Source of the DNA: an uncultured Odoribacter sp.
Lineage (GTDB): Bacteria > Bacteroidota > Bacteroidia > Bacteroidales > Marinifilaceae
Length of the DNA stretch: 24,486 nt
Direction of reading: 5' to 3'
NCBI GenBank assembly: GCA_900544025.1
Contig: UQTM01000051.1
Location: forward strand, 1-24,486
Made by a program: the position numbers and the translations under genes. Shown here piece after piece: positions 8,915 through 17,200 of the stretch. The notes beneath the pieces are model-generated. The model saw nothing but the letters and a program-made list of their open reading frames with translations. It was not told the DNA's origin and did no database searches. The number at the start of each line of letters is the position of its first letter. Positions within the stretch are counted from its first letter, which is position 1.

Positions 8915-8944
8915 TTTGTATTTCAATAAATAATCGTATCTTTG
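8915..8944 (+). promoter_or_regulatory. Promoter of the rimP-nusA-infB operon
   Basis: TTTG at 8915-8918, 18 bases of spacer, then TATCTTTG at 8937-8944. Both the -33 and -7 elements fit the Bacteroidota consensus, the best full match in the window. Transcription would start near 8950, leaving a leader of about 65 bases that contains the hairpin at 8968. Confidence 0.72.
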
Positions 8945-8967
8945 CATCGGTTTTAGCAGTACTAATC

Positions 8968-8997
8968 GAGGGGACGACAGTCCCCTCTTTCTTTTGT
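8968..8997 (+). promoter_or_regulatory. Leader hairpin before rimP, possible attenuator
   Basis: A perfect 8-base-pair GC-rich stem (GAGGGGAC, loop GACA, GTCCCCTC) followed by TTTCTTTTG. It lies between the promoter and the rimP start. The T-rich but interrupted tail suggests a partial, regulated terminator. NusA is known to influence termination in the leader of its own operon in Escherichia coli; a similar loop here is inference. Confidence 0.55.
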
Positions 8998-9014
8998 CTT
9001 TAGCAATCGGACAT

Positions 9015-9476
9015 ATGAAAATTGAAGAAATTAAGCAAATTACAGAACAAATTCTGAAAACCAAACAGCTGTTTTTAGTCGATCTGTCGGTATCCAAAGA
9101 TAACATCATCGAGGTTTTTATCGATGCCCAAACAGGTGTTAGTATCCAAACCTGTATGGAAGTAAGCCGGGAGATTGAAACGCATTTCGACCGGGAGTCC
9201 GAAGACTTCTCATTAACTGTCGCCAGTGCGGGTATCGGTTATCCGTTTAAAGTGGAAGGGCAATACCAGAAAAACGTAGGAAAAAGCGTAGAAGTTAAAC
9301 TAAACGACAATACGAAACTTACCGGAATCCTGAAAGCTTTTACGCCTGAAACGGTGACTCTGGAATATGAAGAAAAGAAAATGGTTGAAGGTAAAAAGAA
9401 AAAAGAGCTGGTCAAAACCGAAAAAACGATCAGCCGGAATGAAATCAAACAAATCAAAGACGTTGTAATATTTTAA
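9015..9476 (+). CDS. rimP: Ribosome maturation factor RimP
   Basis: Assists maturation of the 30S ribosomal subunit in the cytoplasm. At 153 residues it is the typical length. The N-terminal alpha/beta domain (about 1-80, with Val-Phe-Ile-Asp-Ala and the Phe-Ser-Leu-Thr-Val-Ala-Ser-Ala-Gly-Ile region) and the small SH3-like C-terminal domain (about 85-153) are recognisable; a Lys-rich insert lies around residues 118-135. The ATG at 9015 replaces a TTG at 8994 that falls in the leader just after the hairpin. It is the first gene of rimP-nusA-infB, the order conserved in many bacteria. Confidence 0.93.
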   Translation: MKIEEIKQITEQILKTKQLFLVDLSVSKDNIIEVFIDAQTGVSIQTCMEVSREIETHFDRESEDFSLTVASAGIGYPFKVEGQYQKNVGKSVEVKLNDNTKLTGILKAFTPETVTLEYEEKKMVEGKKKKELVKTEKTISRNEIKQIKDVVIF

Positions 9477-9518
9477 TCGAAAGAATTATATCAATCATAA
9501 ATAACAGTGAAAGTTGAA

Positions 9519-10760
9519 ATGGAAAATATTAACTTGATAGACTCATTTGCTGAATTTAAGGAATTCAAAAATATAGACAGAGCTACATTGATGCGGGTAC
9601 TGGAAGATATTTTCAGAAACATGCTGCTGAAAAAATACGGTACAGATGAAAATTTCGATATTATTATCAACATCGACAAAGGCGACCTTGAAATCTGGAG
9701 AAACCGGACAGTAGTCGAAGATGGCGAAGTTGAAAACCCGAATACCCAAATATCTCTCAGCGATGCGAAAAAAATCGATGCAGACTATGAGATAGGCGAA
9801 GATGTAACCGATGAAGTTAAATTTAAAGATTTCGGACGCCGTTCCGTATTGGCATTACGCCAAAACCTGTCTGCACGGATTCTTGAGCTGGAAAAAGACA
9901 ATACTTATAATAAATATAAAGACAAAGTCGGCCAAATTATCCTGGGAGAAGTTTACCAGGTGTGGAAAAAAGAAATGTTGGTACTGGACGACGAGGGCAA
10001 CGAATTGATTCTGCCTAAACAAGAACAGATTCCTACCGACTTTTTCAAAAAAGGCGATACGATTAAAGCTGTTGTTATCCGGGTTGAAATGCGTAATTCT
10101 AATCCGTATATCATTCTATCCAGAACTTCTCCGGTATTCTTGGAAAGATTATTCGAGAATGAAGTTCCGGAAATCTTCGACGGCTTAATCACGATTAAAA
10201 ATGTTGTCCGTGTTCCGGGCGAAAGAGCAAAAGTTGCCGTAGAATCTTATGACGACCGTATCGATCCGGTAGGAGCTTGTGTGGGAATGAAAGGTTCCAG
10301 GATTCATGGAATTGTCCGGGAACTGAGAAATGAGAATATCGATGTGATCAATTATACCAACAATTTACAGTTATATATTACCAGAGCTTTAAATCCGGCC
10401 AAAATCAAAAACATCGTTATCGACGAGGCCCAGAAAAAAGCCAATGTATATCTGGATCCGGAAGAAGTTTCCCTGGCAATCGGTAAAGGCGGTTTAAATA
10501 TAAAATTAGCAAGCCAGCTGACCGGTTATGAAATAGATGTTTACCGGGAACTGGACGAAACCCGGGAAGAAGAAGACGTTAATATCGAAGAATTCGCCGA
10601 CGAGATCGAACCTTGGATCATCGACGAGCTGAAACGTGTAGGCTGCGATACTGCAAAAAGCGTTTTAGAGCTAAGCGAAGCAGAGTTGGAAAGTCGGACA
10701 GACCTCGAGGTGGAAACGATCCGGGAAGTCCTCAATATTTTAAAAGCGGAATTTGAATAA
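9519..10760 (+). CDS. nusA: Transcription termination/antitermination factor NusA
   Basis: Binds RNA polymerase and nascent RNA and modulates pausing, termination and antitermination. It shows the N-terminal polymerase-binding domain (about 1-135, with Phe-Arg-Asn-Met-Leu and Glu-Ile-Trp-Arg-Asn-Arg), an S1 domain (about 136-205), KH1 (Asp-Pro-Val-Gly-Ala-Cys-Val-Gly) and KH2 (Ala-Ile-Gly-Lys-Gly-Gly-Leu-Asn-Ile), then an acidic tail with a helix-hairpin-helix-like segment at the C-terminus. At 413 residues it matches Bacteroidales NusA. A GTG at 9507 in frame is the alternative start; the ATG is preferred. It lies 42 bases after rimP and 38 bases before infB. Confidence 0.97.
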   Translation: MENINLIDSFAEFKEFKNIDRATLMRVLEDIFRNMLLKKYGTDENFDIIINIDKGDLEIWRNRTVVEDGEVENPNTQISLSDAKKIDADYEIGEDVTDEVKFKDFGRRSVLALRQNLSARILELEKDNTYNKYKDKVGQIILGEVYQVWKKEMLVLDDEGNELILPKQEQIPTDFFKKGDTIKAVVIRVEMRNSNPYIILSRTSPVFLERLFENEVPEIFDGLITIKNVVRVPGERAKVAVESYDDRIDPVGACVGMKGSRIHGIVRELRNENIDVINYTNNLQLYITRALNPAKIKNIVIDEAQKKANVYLDPEEVSLAIGKGGLNIKLASQLTGYEIDVYRELDETREEEDVNIEEFADEIEPWIIDELKRVGCDTAKSVLELSEAELESRTDLEVETIREVLNILKAEFE

Positions 10761-10798
10761 AGACCGCCCTTAACGCGTTAAAATTTGTAATCTCAAAT

Positions 10799-13594
10799 AT
10801 GGCAGTAAGATTAAGTAAAGTAGCCCGAGAATTTAATGTAGGACTTTCTACGATCGTAGAATTTCTACACAGTAAGGGGATAAAAATATCCTCTGACCCT
10901 AACGCTAAGCTAACGGAAGAAGACTACTCTCTGGTAGCGAAAGAATTTTCAACCGATAGCGAAGTAAAAAAAGAATCTACCCTGGTTGATCTGAAAAATA
11001 CACGTAAGAAAAAAGAAACTGTAACAATAGATAACGCAGGTAATGTGTCTTCGGAAAACGAAGAAGATGAAGACGAATTTATTTCTGTGAAAGACGAGGT
11101 TAAACTGGAAAACAAAATAAAAGTAGTGGACCATATCGACCTGAATCCGCCACACAAAGCAAAACCTGTAGAGCAAACACCCAATGTACAGGCTCCCGTA
11201 GAAGTTCCTGCACTTAAAATCGAAGCCGAGCAACAGCCGGAAGAGCCAAAGGCAGAAGCTCCGATCGTTGCACCGGAAAATTCTACTTCTCAGGAAAACG
11301 AAGTTCAGGCAGAACCTTTCAAGGTAAGCCAGCCGGCAATAAAGAATGAAGTAAAAGTAGTAGGTTCCATCGATCTGGATGCGATCAATCAGCGTACACG
11401 GCCTCCTAAAAAGACCCGGCAGGAAAAAGAGCGCGACCGGAAAGAAGCCCGTAAATTACAAAAACCGGCAACAGGCGTAAAACCAGAAACGGAAAATGTT
11501 ACCGAAACTCAGAGTGAGGGCGGTGATTCGGACACCCGTAAAAAAAGAGCCCGAATTCTTCGTCAGGATGAAAAGGTTCAATTGGACGTAGCTTCTACTT
11601 CTACTCCTGCTCCCGGGAAAAATACCAAGATCGAGGAGAATAAGAAGAAGCTGAAAAAGCTGAAGAAAAAGAAAAACGAGAAAACTGAAATTTCCGACGA
11701 GGATGTCGATAGACAAATTAAAGATACTTTTGCCCGGTTAGGCAACAAAGGAAAATCACAAACTTCCAAACACCGCCGGGACAAACGTGATGCCGTTCAA
11801 CAGAAATTACAGGCCGAACTCGAACAGGAAGAAAAAGAAAAGAGCATCCTGAAGCTGACCGAGTTTGTAACCGTGGCCGAGTTGGCAACCATGATGAATA
11901 TCGGTGTTACGGAAATCATTTCGGCTTGTATGTCCTTAGGTTTGTTCGTTTCTATCAATCAACGGCTGGATGCAGAAACAATCAATATCGTTGCCGATGA
12001 ATTCGGATTCTCCGTACAATTCGTAAGTGTGGACATTCAGGAAGCCATCGAAGAAGAGGAAGAAGATTCGGAAGAAAACCTGATTCCGCGTTCACCGATC
12101 GTAACGGTTATGGGACACGTGGATCATGGTAAAACCTCATTGCTCGACAGTATCCGTAAAACCAATGTGATCGCAGGAGAAGCCGGAGGTATTACCCAGC
12201 ACATCGGAGCTTATAACGTGAAACTGGCCGATGGGCGTACCATTACATTTTTGGATACTCCGGGACACGAAGCCTTTACCGCAATGCGCGCCCGTGGTGC
12301 CCAGGTAACCGATATCGCTATTATTATCGTCGCAGCGGACGACAATGTGATGCCTCAAACTATCGAGGCGATCAATCACGCAAGTGCCGCCGGCGTTCCG
12401 ATCATTTTTGCCATCAACAAGATCGATAAACCGGGAGCCAATCCCGATAAAATCCGGGAAGAACTGGCTGCCATGAATTACCTTGTTGAAGAATGGGGCG
12501 GAAAATATCAATGCCAGGAGATTGCAGCCAAGAAAGGACTTCACATCGAAGAACTGCTGGAAAAAGTTTTGCTGGAAGCCGAATTATTGGAATTGAAAGC
12601 CAATCCGCACAAAAAAGCAACCGGCTCTATCATTGAATCGTCATTGGATAAGGGACGCGGTTACGTTGCCACGGTACTTGTACAGGCCGGAACTTTGAAA
12701 GTGGGAGACATTATACTTGCCGGACAATATTACGGACACGTGAAAGCGATGTTCAACGAACGTGGTGAGAAAATGGAAAAAGCCGGCCCGTCGGAACCGG
12801 CCTTGATTCTCGGTTTGAACGGAGCACCACAGGCCGGAGATAAATTCAATGTGATGGGCAATGAAAAAGAAGCCCGTTTGCTGGCGAATAAACGCGAACA
12901 ATTACAGCGTGAACAAGGTTTACGTACTCAAAAACATATTACTCTGGATGAAATCGGACGCCGTATCGCTATCGGAAACTTCCAGGAACTGAATGTAATT
13001 GTAAAAGGTGACGTAGATGGTTCTATCGAAGCCCTTTCCGATTCTTTAATCAAATTGTCCACCGATGAAATCCAGGTGAATATTATTCACAAAGCTGTTG
13101 GGCAGATTACAGAAGGCGATGTCTTACTGGCAGCAGCTTCCAACGCCATTATCGTCGGTTTCCAGGTACGTCCGTCTATGAGTGCACGTAAACTGGCAGA
13201 GAAAGAACAGATCGACATCCGCCTTTACTCTGTGATCTATCAGGCTATTGAAGAACTGAAGTCGGCAATGGAAGGAATGCTTTCACCGGAAATCAAGGAA
13301 GAAATCATCGCGACAGTAGAAGTGATGGAAACTTTCAAAATTACCAAAGTCGGTACAATCGCAGGTTGTATCGTGCGCGACGGAAAGATTGTCCGGTCAT
13401 CCAAAGTACGGATTATCCGGGACGGAATTGTAATCTATACCGGAGTTCTGGGTTCCCTGAAACGTTTCAAAGACGATGTGAAAGAAGTTTCCAAAGGTTT
13501 TGAATGTGGATTGAACATTGAAAATTACAATGATATCAATGTCGGAGACATGATCGAAGCCTACCAAGAAGTAGAAGTGAAGAAAACACTTTAA
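10799..13594 (+). CDS. infB: Translation initiation factor IF-2
   Basis: GTPase that places initiator fMet-tRNA on the 30S subunit and promotes subunit joining. Length is 931 residues. It opens with an IF2_N-type domain (about 1-50), then a long low-complexity linker rich in Lys, Glu, Ala and Pro (about 60-350), a second IF2_N-like segment (about 355-415), and the GTPase domain with G1 Gly-His-Val-Asp-His-Gly-Lys-Thr (439-446), G3 Asp-Thr-Pro-Gly-His (486-490) and G4 Asn-Lys-Ile-Asp (540-543). Domains II-IV follow, ending in the fMet-tRNA-binding barrel. It is the last gene of the operon, followed by a strong terminator. Confidence 0.98.
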   Translation: MAVRLSKVAREFNVGLSTIVEFLHSKGIKISSDPNAKLTEEDYSLVAKEFSTDSEVKKESTLVDLKNTRKKKETVTIDNAGNVSSENEEDEDEFISVKDEVKLENKIKVVDHIDLNPPHKAKPVEQTPNVQAPVEVPALKIEAEQQPEEPKAEAPIVAPENSTSQENEVQAEPFKVSQPAIKNEVKVVGSIDLDAINQRTRPPKKTRQEKERDRKEARKLQKPATGVKPETENVTETQSEGGDSDTRKKRARILRQDEKVQLDVASTSTPAPGKNTKIEENKKKLKKLKKKKNEKTEISDEDVDRQIKDTFARLGNKGKSQTSKHRRDKRDAVQQKLQAELEQEEKEKSILKLTEFVTVAELATMMNIGVTEIISACMSLGLFVSINQRLDAETINIVADEFGFSVQFVSVDIQEAIEEEEEDSEENLIPRSPIVTVMGHVDHGKTSLLDSIRKTNVIAGEAGGITQHIGAYNVKLADGRTITFLDTPGHEAFTAMRARGAQVTDIAIIIVAADDNVMPQTIEAINHASAAGVPIIFAINKIDKPGANPDKIREELAAMNYLVEEWGGKYQCQEIAAKKGLHIEELLEKVLLEAELLELKANPHKKATGSIIESSLDKGRGYVATVLVQAGTLKVGDIILAGQYYGHVKAMFNERGEKMEKAGPSEPALILGLNGAPQAGDKFNVMGNEKEARLLANKREQLQREQGLRTQKHITLDEIGRRIAIGNFQELNVIVKGDVDGSIEALSDSLIKLSTDEIQVNIIHKAVGQITEGDVLLAAASNAIIVGFQVRPSMSARKLAEKEQIDIRLYSVIYQAIEELKSAMEGMLSPEIKEEIIATVEVMETFKITKVGTIAGCIVRDGKIVRSSKVRIIRDGIVIYTGVLGSLKRFKDDVKEVSKGFECGLNIENYNDINVGDMIEAYQEVEVKKTL

Positions 13595-13605
13595 TACACT
13601 ATTCT

Positions 13606-13646
13606 CAGGATCACGGCACTCTACTCACGCCGTGATCCTGTTTCTT
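13606..13646 (+). terminator. Terminator of rimP-nusA-infB
   Basis: A perfect 12-base inverted repeat, CAGGATCACGGC and GCCGTGATCCTG, with an 11-base loop, followed by TTTCTT, 11 bases after the infB stop. Confidence 0.85.
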
Positions 13647-13677
13647 ATAGCTGTAAATAAATTTCCACGAATTATAT

Positions 13678-13685
13678 TATCTTTA
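13678..13685 (+). promoter_or_regulatory. Possible -7 box for the DsbD-like gene
   Basis: TATCTTTA differs from TAnnTTTG only in the last base and lies 38 bases before the ATG at 13724, after the infB terminator. No convincing -33 element is visible. Confidence 0.3.
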
Positions 13686-13723
13686 TAGCTAAATCCGTCA
13701 TTCAGGAATTAAATCTTCAAAAC

Positions 13724-14185
13724 ATGAAAAAGATTATATCTCTTCTTTTTGTAATTGCCGTTTTCACGACCGGAGTGTCTGCACAGGTATTAAAGCCCGT
13801 GAAATGGCAGATCACTCAAAAAAAAGTGAGTGAAGGTGTTTTCGATATCACCTGCACGGCAACTATCGAGAATACCTGGCACCTTTACGATACGCAATTG
13901 CCTCCTAACGGTCCTCTTCCGACGACATTCAATATCGACCAAGAAGAAACTTCCGGTATCGAAAAAGTCGGAACATTTAAAGCAACCACCTCTCCCCAGG
14001 TGGAACACAGCGAAGCATTCGATATGGACGTTAAATATTTTACGGACAAAGTAACTTTTGTACAAAGGGTGAAACTCACCGAAGACAAGGGAAAACTGGT
14101 AGGCTACGTCGAGTTTATGGCTTGCTGCGGCGGTCAATGTATTCCCCCGGCAGAAGCAGATTTTAAATTTGAATTTTCCAAATAA
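13724..14185 (+). CDS. Exported DsbD N-terminal domain-like protein
   Basis: A 153-residue protein with a signal peptide (cleavage near Val-Ser-Ala-Gln, residue 20). The mature part resembles the N-terminal periplasmic domain of the thiol:disulfide transporter DsbD, with the Thr-Trp-His-Leu-Tyr motif (51-55) and a C-terminal Cys-Cys-Gly-Gly-Gln-Cys-Ile-Pro-Pro (134-142) where the family has its redox Cys pair. The membrane and thioredoxin domains of full DsbD are absent, so this is a stand-alone domain that could take electrons from another reductase. A hairpin terminator follows at once, so it is probably monocistronic. The redox role is inferred from the family. Confidence 0.78.
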   Translation: MKKIISLLFVIAVFTTGVSAQVLKPVKWQITQKKVSEGVFDITCTATIENTWHLYDTQLPPNGPLPTTFNIDQEETSGIEKVGTFKATTSPQVEHSEAFDMDVKYFTDKVTFVQRVKLTEDKGKLVGYVEFMACCGGQCIPPAEADFKFEFSK

Positions 14186-14189
14186 CACG

Positions 14190-14219
14190 AAAGCCGGTAT
14201 TTATCCGGCTTTTCTTTTT
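14190..14219 (+). terminator. Terminator after the DsbD-like gene
   Basis: Stem AAAGCCGG / CCGGCTTT with a 7-base loop, followed by TCTTTTTA, five bases after the stop codon. Confidence 0.8.
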
Positions 14220-14231
14220 AACTCCAGCATA

Positions 14232-15350
14232 ATGAACAAGAAAATTCTGGCATTGGTCTTTCCCTTACTCTTCTTACAGGCCACACAGGCCAACGAATGG
14301 GTATTTCCCCGGACAGACACATTGCCACAATCTCTTACCCTGTTTTTCTTTGGAGATGTCATGCAACACGATCCCCAGATACACGGGGCTTACAATCCGG
14401 AAACGCAAGAGTACGATTACAAACATTGTTTCCAGTATATGGTTCCTTACTGGCAATCGGCCGATTATGTAATTGCAAACCTGGAAACCACTCTCGATAA
14501 TAAAAATTTCGGCGGTTATCCGAATTTTTGCTCTCCCTGGCAACTGGCAAGAGATTTACAGTTTTGCGGAGTGAATATTCTTACTACGAACAACAATCAC
14601 TCTTGCGACAAAGGAGCAACAGGCATTCGCCGCACAATCGAGTGGCTCGATTCTTTAGACCTGACGCATACGGGAACATTTACCGACACTCTATCCTGGC
14701 AGAAATCCGTTCCGCTTTTCATCCGGCATGAAAATTTCAAAATCGCTCTATTAAGCTATACTTACGGAACCAATGGTATCCTTGTAACCCAAGGACAGGT
14801 CGTCTCCATGATCGACTCGGCCGTTATTTTAAACGATATAGCTAAGGCGCGGCAAGATTCCGCAACCCATATTATAGCCATGATGCATTGGGGTGACGAA
14901 TATTTCACCTCACCCAACGCAGTACAGCGGGGACTTGCCCGGTGGCTGCATGCCCAGGGTGTCGATATGGTGATCGGCTCCCACCCTCATGTCGTGCAGC
15001 CCGTTGAATACTTCAAACAGGGAGAAGATACAACCGGAGTAACCGTTTATTCTTTAGGCAATTTTATCTCCAATCAAAGCAAACGCTACACGACCGGAGG
15101 CATAGGCATACGTTTAACCCTTTCACGCAACCGGGAAGGGAAATCCAATTACCGGATGGAATATCTGAACAACTATGTTTACCGCCCTATTGAAAATGGG
15201 AAACGACGTTATTATGTGGTGCCCGAAACCTACGCACACGAAATCCCCGCCCTCCAGAACGATAGCACAGCCCGGCAAAGTTACCGGGACACCGATTCGA
15301 TCATCAATGGAATTATCCCCAAAATAACGAAAACCGGAAAGGACTTTTAA
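14232..15350 (+). CDS. CapA family protein (PGA_cap metallophosphatase fold)
   Basis: A 372-residue exported protein with a signal peptide (cleavage near Thr-Gln-Ala-Asn, about residue 20). It carries the motifs of the CapA/PgsA family: Phe-Phe-Gly-Asp-Val-Met near the N-terminus, Asn-Leu-Glu-Thr-Thr, Asn-Asn-Asn-His-Ser-Cys-Asp-Lys-Gly, His-Trp-Gly-Asp-Glu-Tyr and Gly-Ser-His-Pro-His-Val-Val-Gln-Pro. These line a metal site of the calcineurin-like type. CapA is named from poly-gamma-glutamate capsule synthesis, but no partner capsule genes are present, so its substrate is unknown. The ATG at 14232 is chosen over an upstream start at 14169 that would overlap the preceding gene and terminator and precede the signal peptide. 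Confidence 0.88.
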   Translation: MNKKILALVFPLLFLQATQANEWVFPRTDTLPQSLTLFFFGDVMQHDPQIHGAYNPETQEYDYKHCFQYMVPYWQSADYVIANLETTLDNKNFGGYPNFCSPWQLARDLQFCGVNILTTNNNHSCDKGATGIRRTIEWLDSLDLTHTGTFTDTLSWQKSVPLFIRHENFKIALLSYTYGTNGILVTQGQVVSMIDSAVILNDIAKARQDSATHIIAMMHWGDEYFTSPNAVQRGLARWLHAQGVDMVIGSHPHVVQPVEYFKQGEDTTGVTVYSLGNFISNQSKRYTTGGIGIRLTLSRNREGKSNYRMEYLNNYVYRPIENGKRRYYVVPETYAHEIPALQNDSTARQSYRDTDSIINGIIPKITKTGKDF

Positions 15351-15363
15351 TTCTTTCCGGTTT
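15331..15363. terminator. Bidirectional terminator between CapA and the glycosyltransferase operon
   Basis: An 11-base perfect inverted repeat AAACCGGAAAG / CTTTCCGGTTT with an 11-base loop that contains the CapA stop codon. On the minus strand it is followed by TTTTCGTTATTTT, so it can also end the leftward operon. On the plus strand the T-run is poor. Confidence 0.6.
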
Positions 15364-15429
15364 CAATTATAAGTATCCTCATTGCTTAAAATTTATACAA
15401 TCACGCAATAACAACATTCTTCTACATTG

Positions 15430-15455
15430 TTTATGCATCCATATCCCTGCATAAA
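15430..15455 (-). terminator. Weak hairpin downstream of the leftward operon
   Basis: Inverted repeat TTTATGCA / TGCATAAA with a 10-base loop, 44 bases past the stop of the last glycosyltransferase. There is no T-run, so it may only stabilise the 3' end. Confidence 0.25.
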
Positions 15456-15498
15456 ATAGAAAACCTCCAAACCACTTTCCTTTTACTCAGCTACAATT

Positions 15499-16413
15499 TC
15501 ACAATTCGACTTTTATCCGTAAAATATAATACAGATACCTCCATTTATAAACCAATCTTTCAAATTTATTAGCCGGCCGACATATTTGAATGTATTGAAT
15601 ATAAGGGAGAAGTTCTCTATAATAAGTAGCTTCTCTACGATAGTGTTTTATAATATCAGGTTTTGCATTTAATCTCAACGCCAGCCGGAGCATTCCCGAA
15701 TTATAATTATAATAATTAATAGGCTCTATATCATTTTCATTGGCCTTGATAAATTTAATACAGGAATGAAAGTCCATCTCATGCGATCTTGACCTCAAGA
15801 TATAAAATGTCGTCGGTTTTTTCTTTACCGCAAGTTTGTATTTTTTACTGAATCTGACCACAAAATCATAATCCTGATGCCTGTTCAGTTCCGGATTCCA
15901 CAAAATATCCTTAACACTCTCTGCTGATAAAACAAGAGTGGACGTCTGAGCTCCATACCCATTACGCAACAGATAATTAAGCATTGTCTCCCCTCGATTC
16001 GGCTTACTTGCCATAACAACATTCTCTTCCTCTGTATCAGCATCCTTAAGAATCAAACTACCATATACACCATCTGCAGCCGACTCCTTCATGGCAACCA
16101 AACTATCAGCCAAATGCTCCGGCTTCCAAATATCGTCAGCATCGAGCATTGCAATATATTTCCCTTTACTTCTTTGAATACCGTAATTTCTGGCGACATT
16201 AGCATTCTTGTGCGTCAATCTGTAAAAAGATATTCTTTTATCCTCCAGTTTATCGATGACTGTTTTTATATCGGCTTCAGAGCCATCATCTACAACAATT
16301 ACTTCTATATTTTTATGTGTCTGGTTCAAGACACTCCCCAGCGTCTCTTCAATCGTATCGGCCTGATTATATACCGGAACAACAACAGATACCAGAATTT
16401 CACTTGCAGTCAT
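15499..16413 (-). CDS. Family 2-type glycosyltransferase
   Basis: A 304-residue cytoplasmic GT-A glycosyltransferase. The nucleotide-sugar fold begins at residue 8 (Val-Ser-Val-Val-Val-Pro-Val-Tyr-Asn-Gln), with Asp-Asp-Gly at 42-44, Asn-Val-Ala-Arg-Asn at 72-76 and the metal-binding Asp-Ala-Asp-Asp at 91-94. The C-terminal about 100 residues are basic and helical and could select the acceptor. No membrane segment is evident. It is last in the leftward operon, 12 bases after the previous gene. Donor and acceptor sugars cannot be told from sequence. In this setting it may modify the peptide product or a cell-surface glycan. Confidence 0.85.
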   Translation of the reverse strand: MTASEILVSVVVPVYNQADTIEETLGSVLNQTHKNIEVIVVDDGSEADIKTVIDKLEDKRISFYRLTHKNANVARNYGIQRSKGKYIAMLDADDIWKPEHLADSLVAMKESAADGVYGSLILKDADTEEENVVMASKPNRGETMLNYLLRNGYGAQTSTLVLSAESVKDILWNPELNRHQDYDFVVRFSKKYKLAVKKKPTTFYILRSRSHEMDFHSCIKFIKANENDIEPINYYNYNSGMLRLALRLNAKPDIIKHYRREATYYRELLPYIQYIQICRPANKFERLVYKWRYLYYILRIKVEL

Positions 16414-16425
16414 TTTTCAAAACAC

Positions 16426-17193
16426 TTAATTATAATCTTTATCTGTAACCATTACCTTATAGATACCTCGCATTATTCCGATGTGTCCCTGTTCTTTATT
16501 GGCAATAATCCTTCCGGACGTTATATTCTTATATGACATGCTACGGCTCTGCTGTATCAACTGCCACCAATTCATATCGGTATCTAAATTTGCAACACCT
16601 TCTTCTTTTGTATTGATTATTGCTTTATTATATTTCTTATCAGGTAAATGGATATAAGTGTTCCCTTTCACCCACAAACGCTGTACGAAATCTATATCCT
16701 CAGCGCCATACGGTCCTAAAGATTCATCATATCCTCCCATCATCAAAAACTCTTTCTTCTTAACAGCAATTCTTCCGAATGAGCCGTCTCCCAATTGATT
16801 GCTAAACTGGTGTATGATAGGGAAACCATATTTCAACATATTATCTATTACAAATTTCCCCCCCTGTAAACCAGTGTAATTGTCACAATCCAAATTCACA
16901 ACAATTTCATTTTTTGCTAAAAGATGTGCCGTATTTTTTGCCACAGAGGCATGCCAATGAGACAATTCATCCGTATAATAACAATGGAGATACCCACTTT
17001 GTATATCATCGGCAAAATTTTTTTCAAGCCAAGTTTGTAAACCATCGGTACTACCAAAATCAACCAGAACAAAGTCTATCGTATCCTCCCCATCACGATT
17101 ATCCTCCAGATTTTTACGTAAAGTTCGCCGTATTTGATGTAACCTATTTTTACAGGTAATACAAAATGATAATGAAGGCCTTTTAGGATTCAT
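16426..17193 (-). CDS. Family 2-type glycosyltransferase with galactosyltransferase-like C-terminal motif
   Basis: A 255-residue GT-A glycosyltransferase. Residues 7-16 hold the first strand (Leu-Ser-Phe-Cys-Ile-Thr-Cys-Lys-Asn), Asp-Phe-Gly-Ser-Thr-Asp-Gly is at 45-51 and the metal-binding Asp-Cys-Asp at 102-104. The segment Gly-Gly-Tyr-Asp-Glu ... Gly-Ala-Glu-Asp-Ile-Asp-Phe (153-169) is the acceptor/catalytic motif seen in polypeptide GalNAc-transferases and beta-galactosyltransferases (the Glyco_transf_7C region). That motif does not by itself fix the acceptor. It lies 7 bases after the GT4-like gene, so the two are tightly coupled. Confidence 0.82.
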   Translation of the reverse strand: MNPKRPSLSFCITCKNRLHQIRRTLRKNLEDNRDGEDTIDFVLVDFGSTDGLQTWLEKNFADDIQSGYLHCYYTDELSHWHASVAKNTAHLLAKNEIVVNLDCDNYTGLQGGKFVIDNMLKYGFPIIHQFSNQLGDGSFGRIAVKKKEFLMMGGYDESLGPYGAEDIDFVQRLWVKGNTYIHLPDKKYNKAIINTKEEGVANLDTDMNWWQLIQQSRSMSYKNITSGRIIANKEQGHIGIMRGIYKVMVTDKDYN

Positions 17194-17200
17194 AGTACAA

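Noticed and set aside
10924..11784. Several open frames on the minus strand across infB
   Set aside because: They mirror the low-complexity Lys/Glu-rich linker of IF-2, giving Ser/Phe-rich translations with no domain; they are antisense shadows.
16114..16536. 140-residue plus-strand frame spanning the two GT-A glycosyltransferase genes
   Set aside because: It is antisense to two well-supported genes and reads as Ile/Tyr/Asn-rich sequence with no domain.
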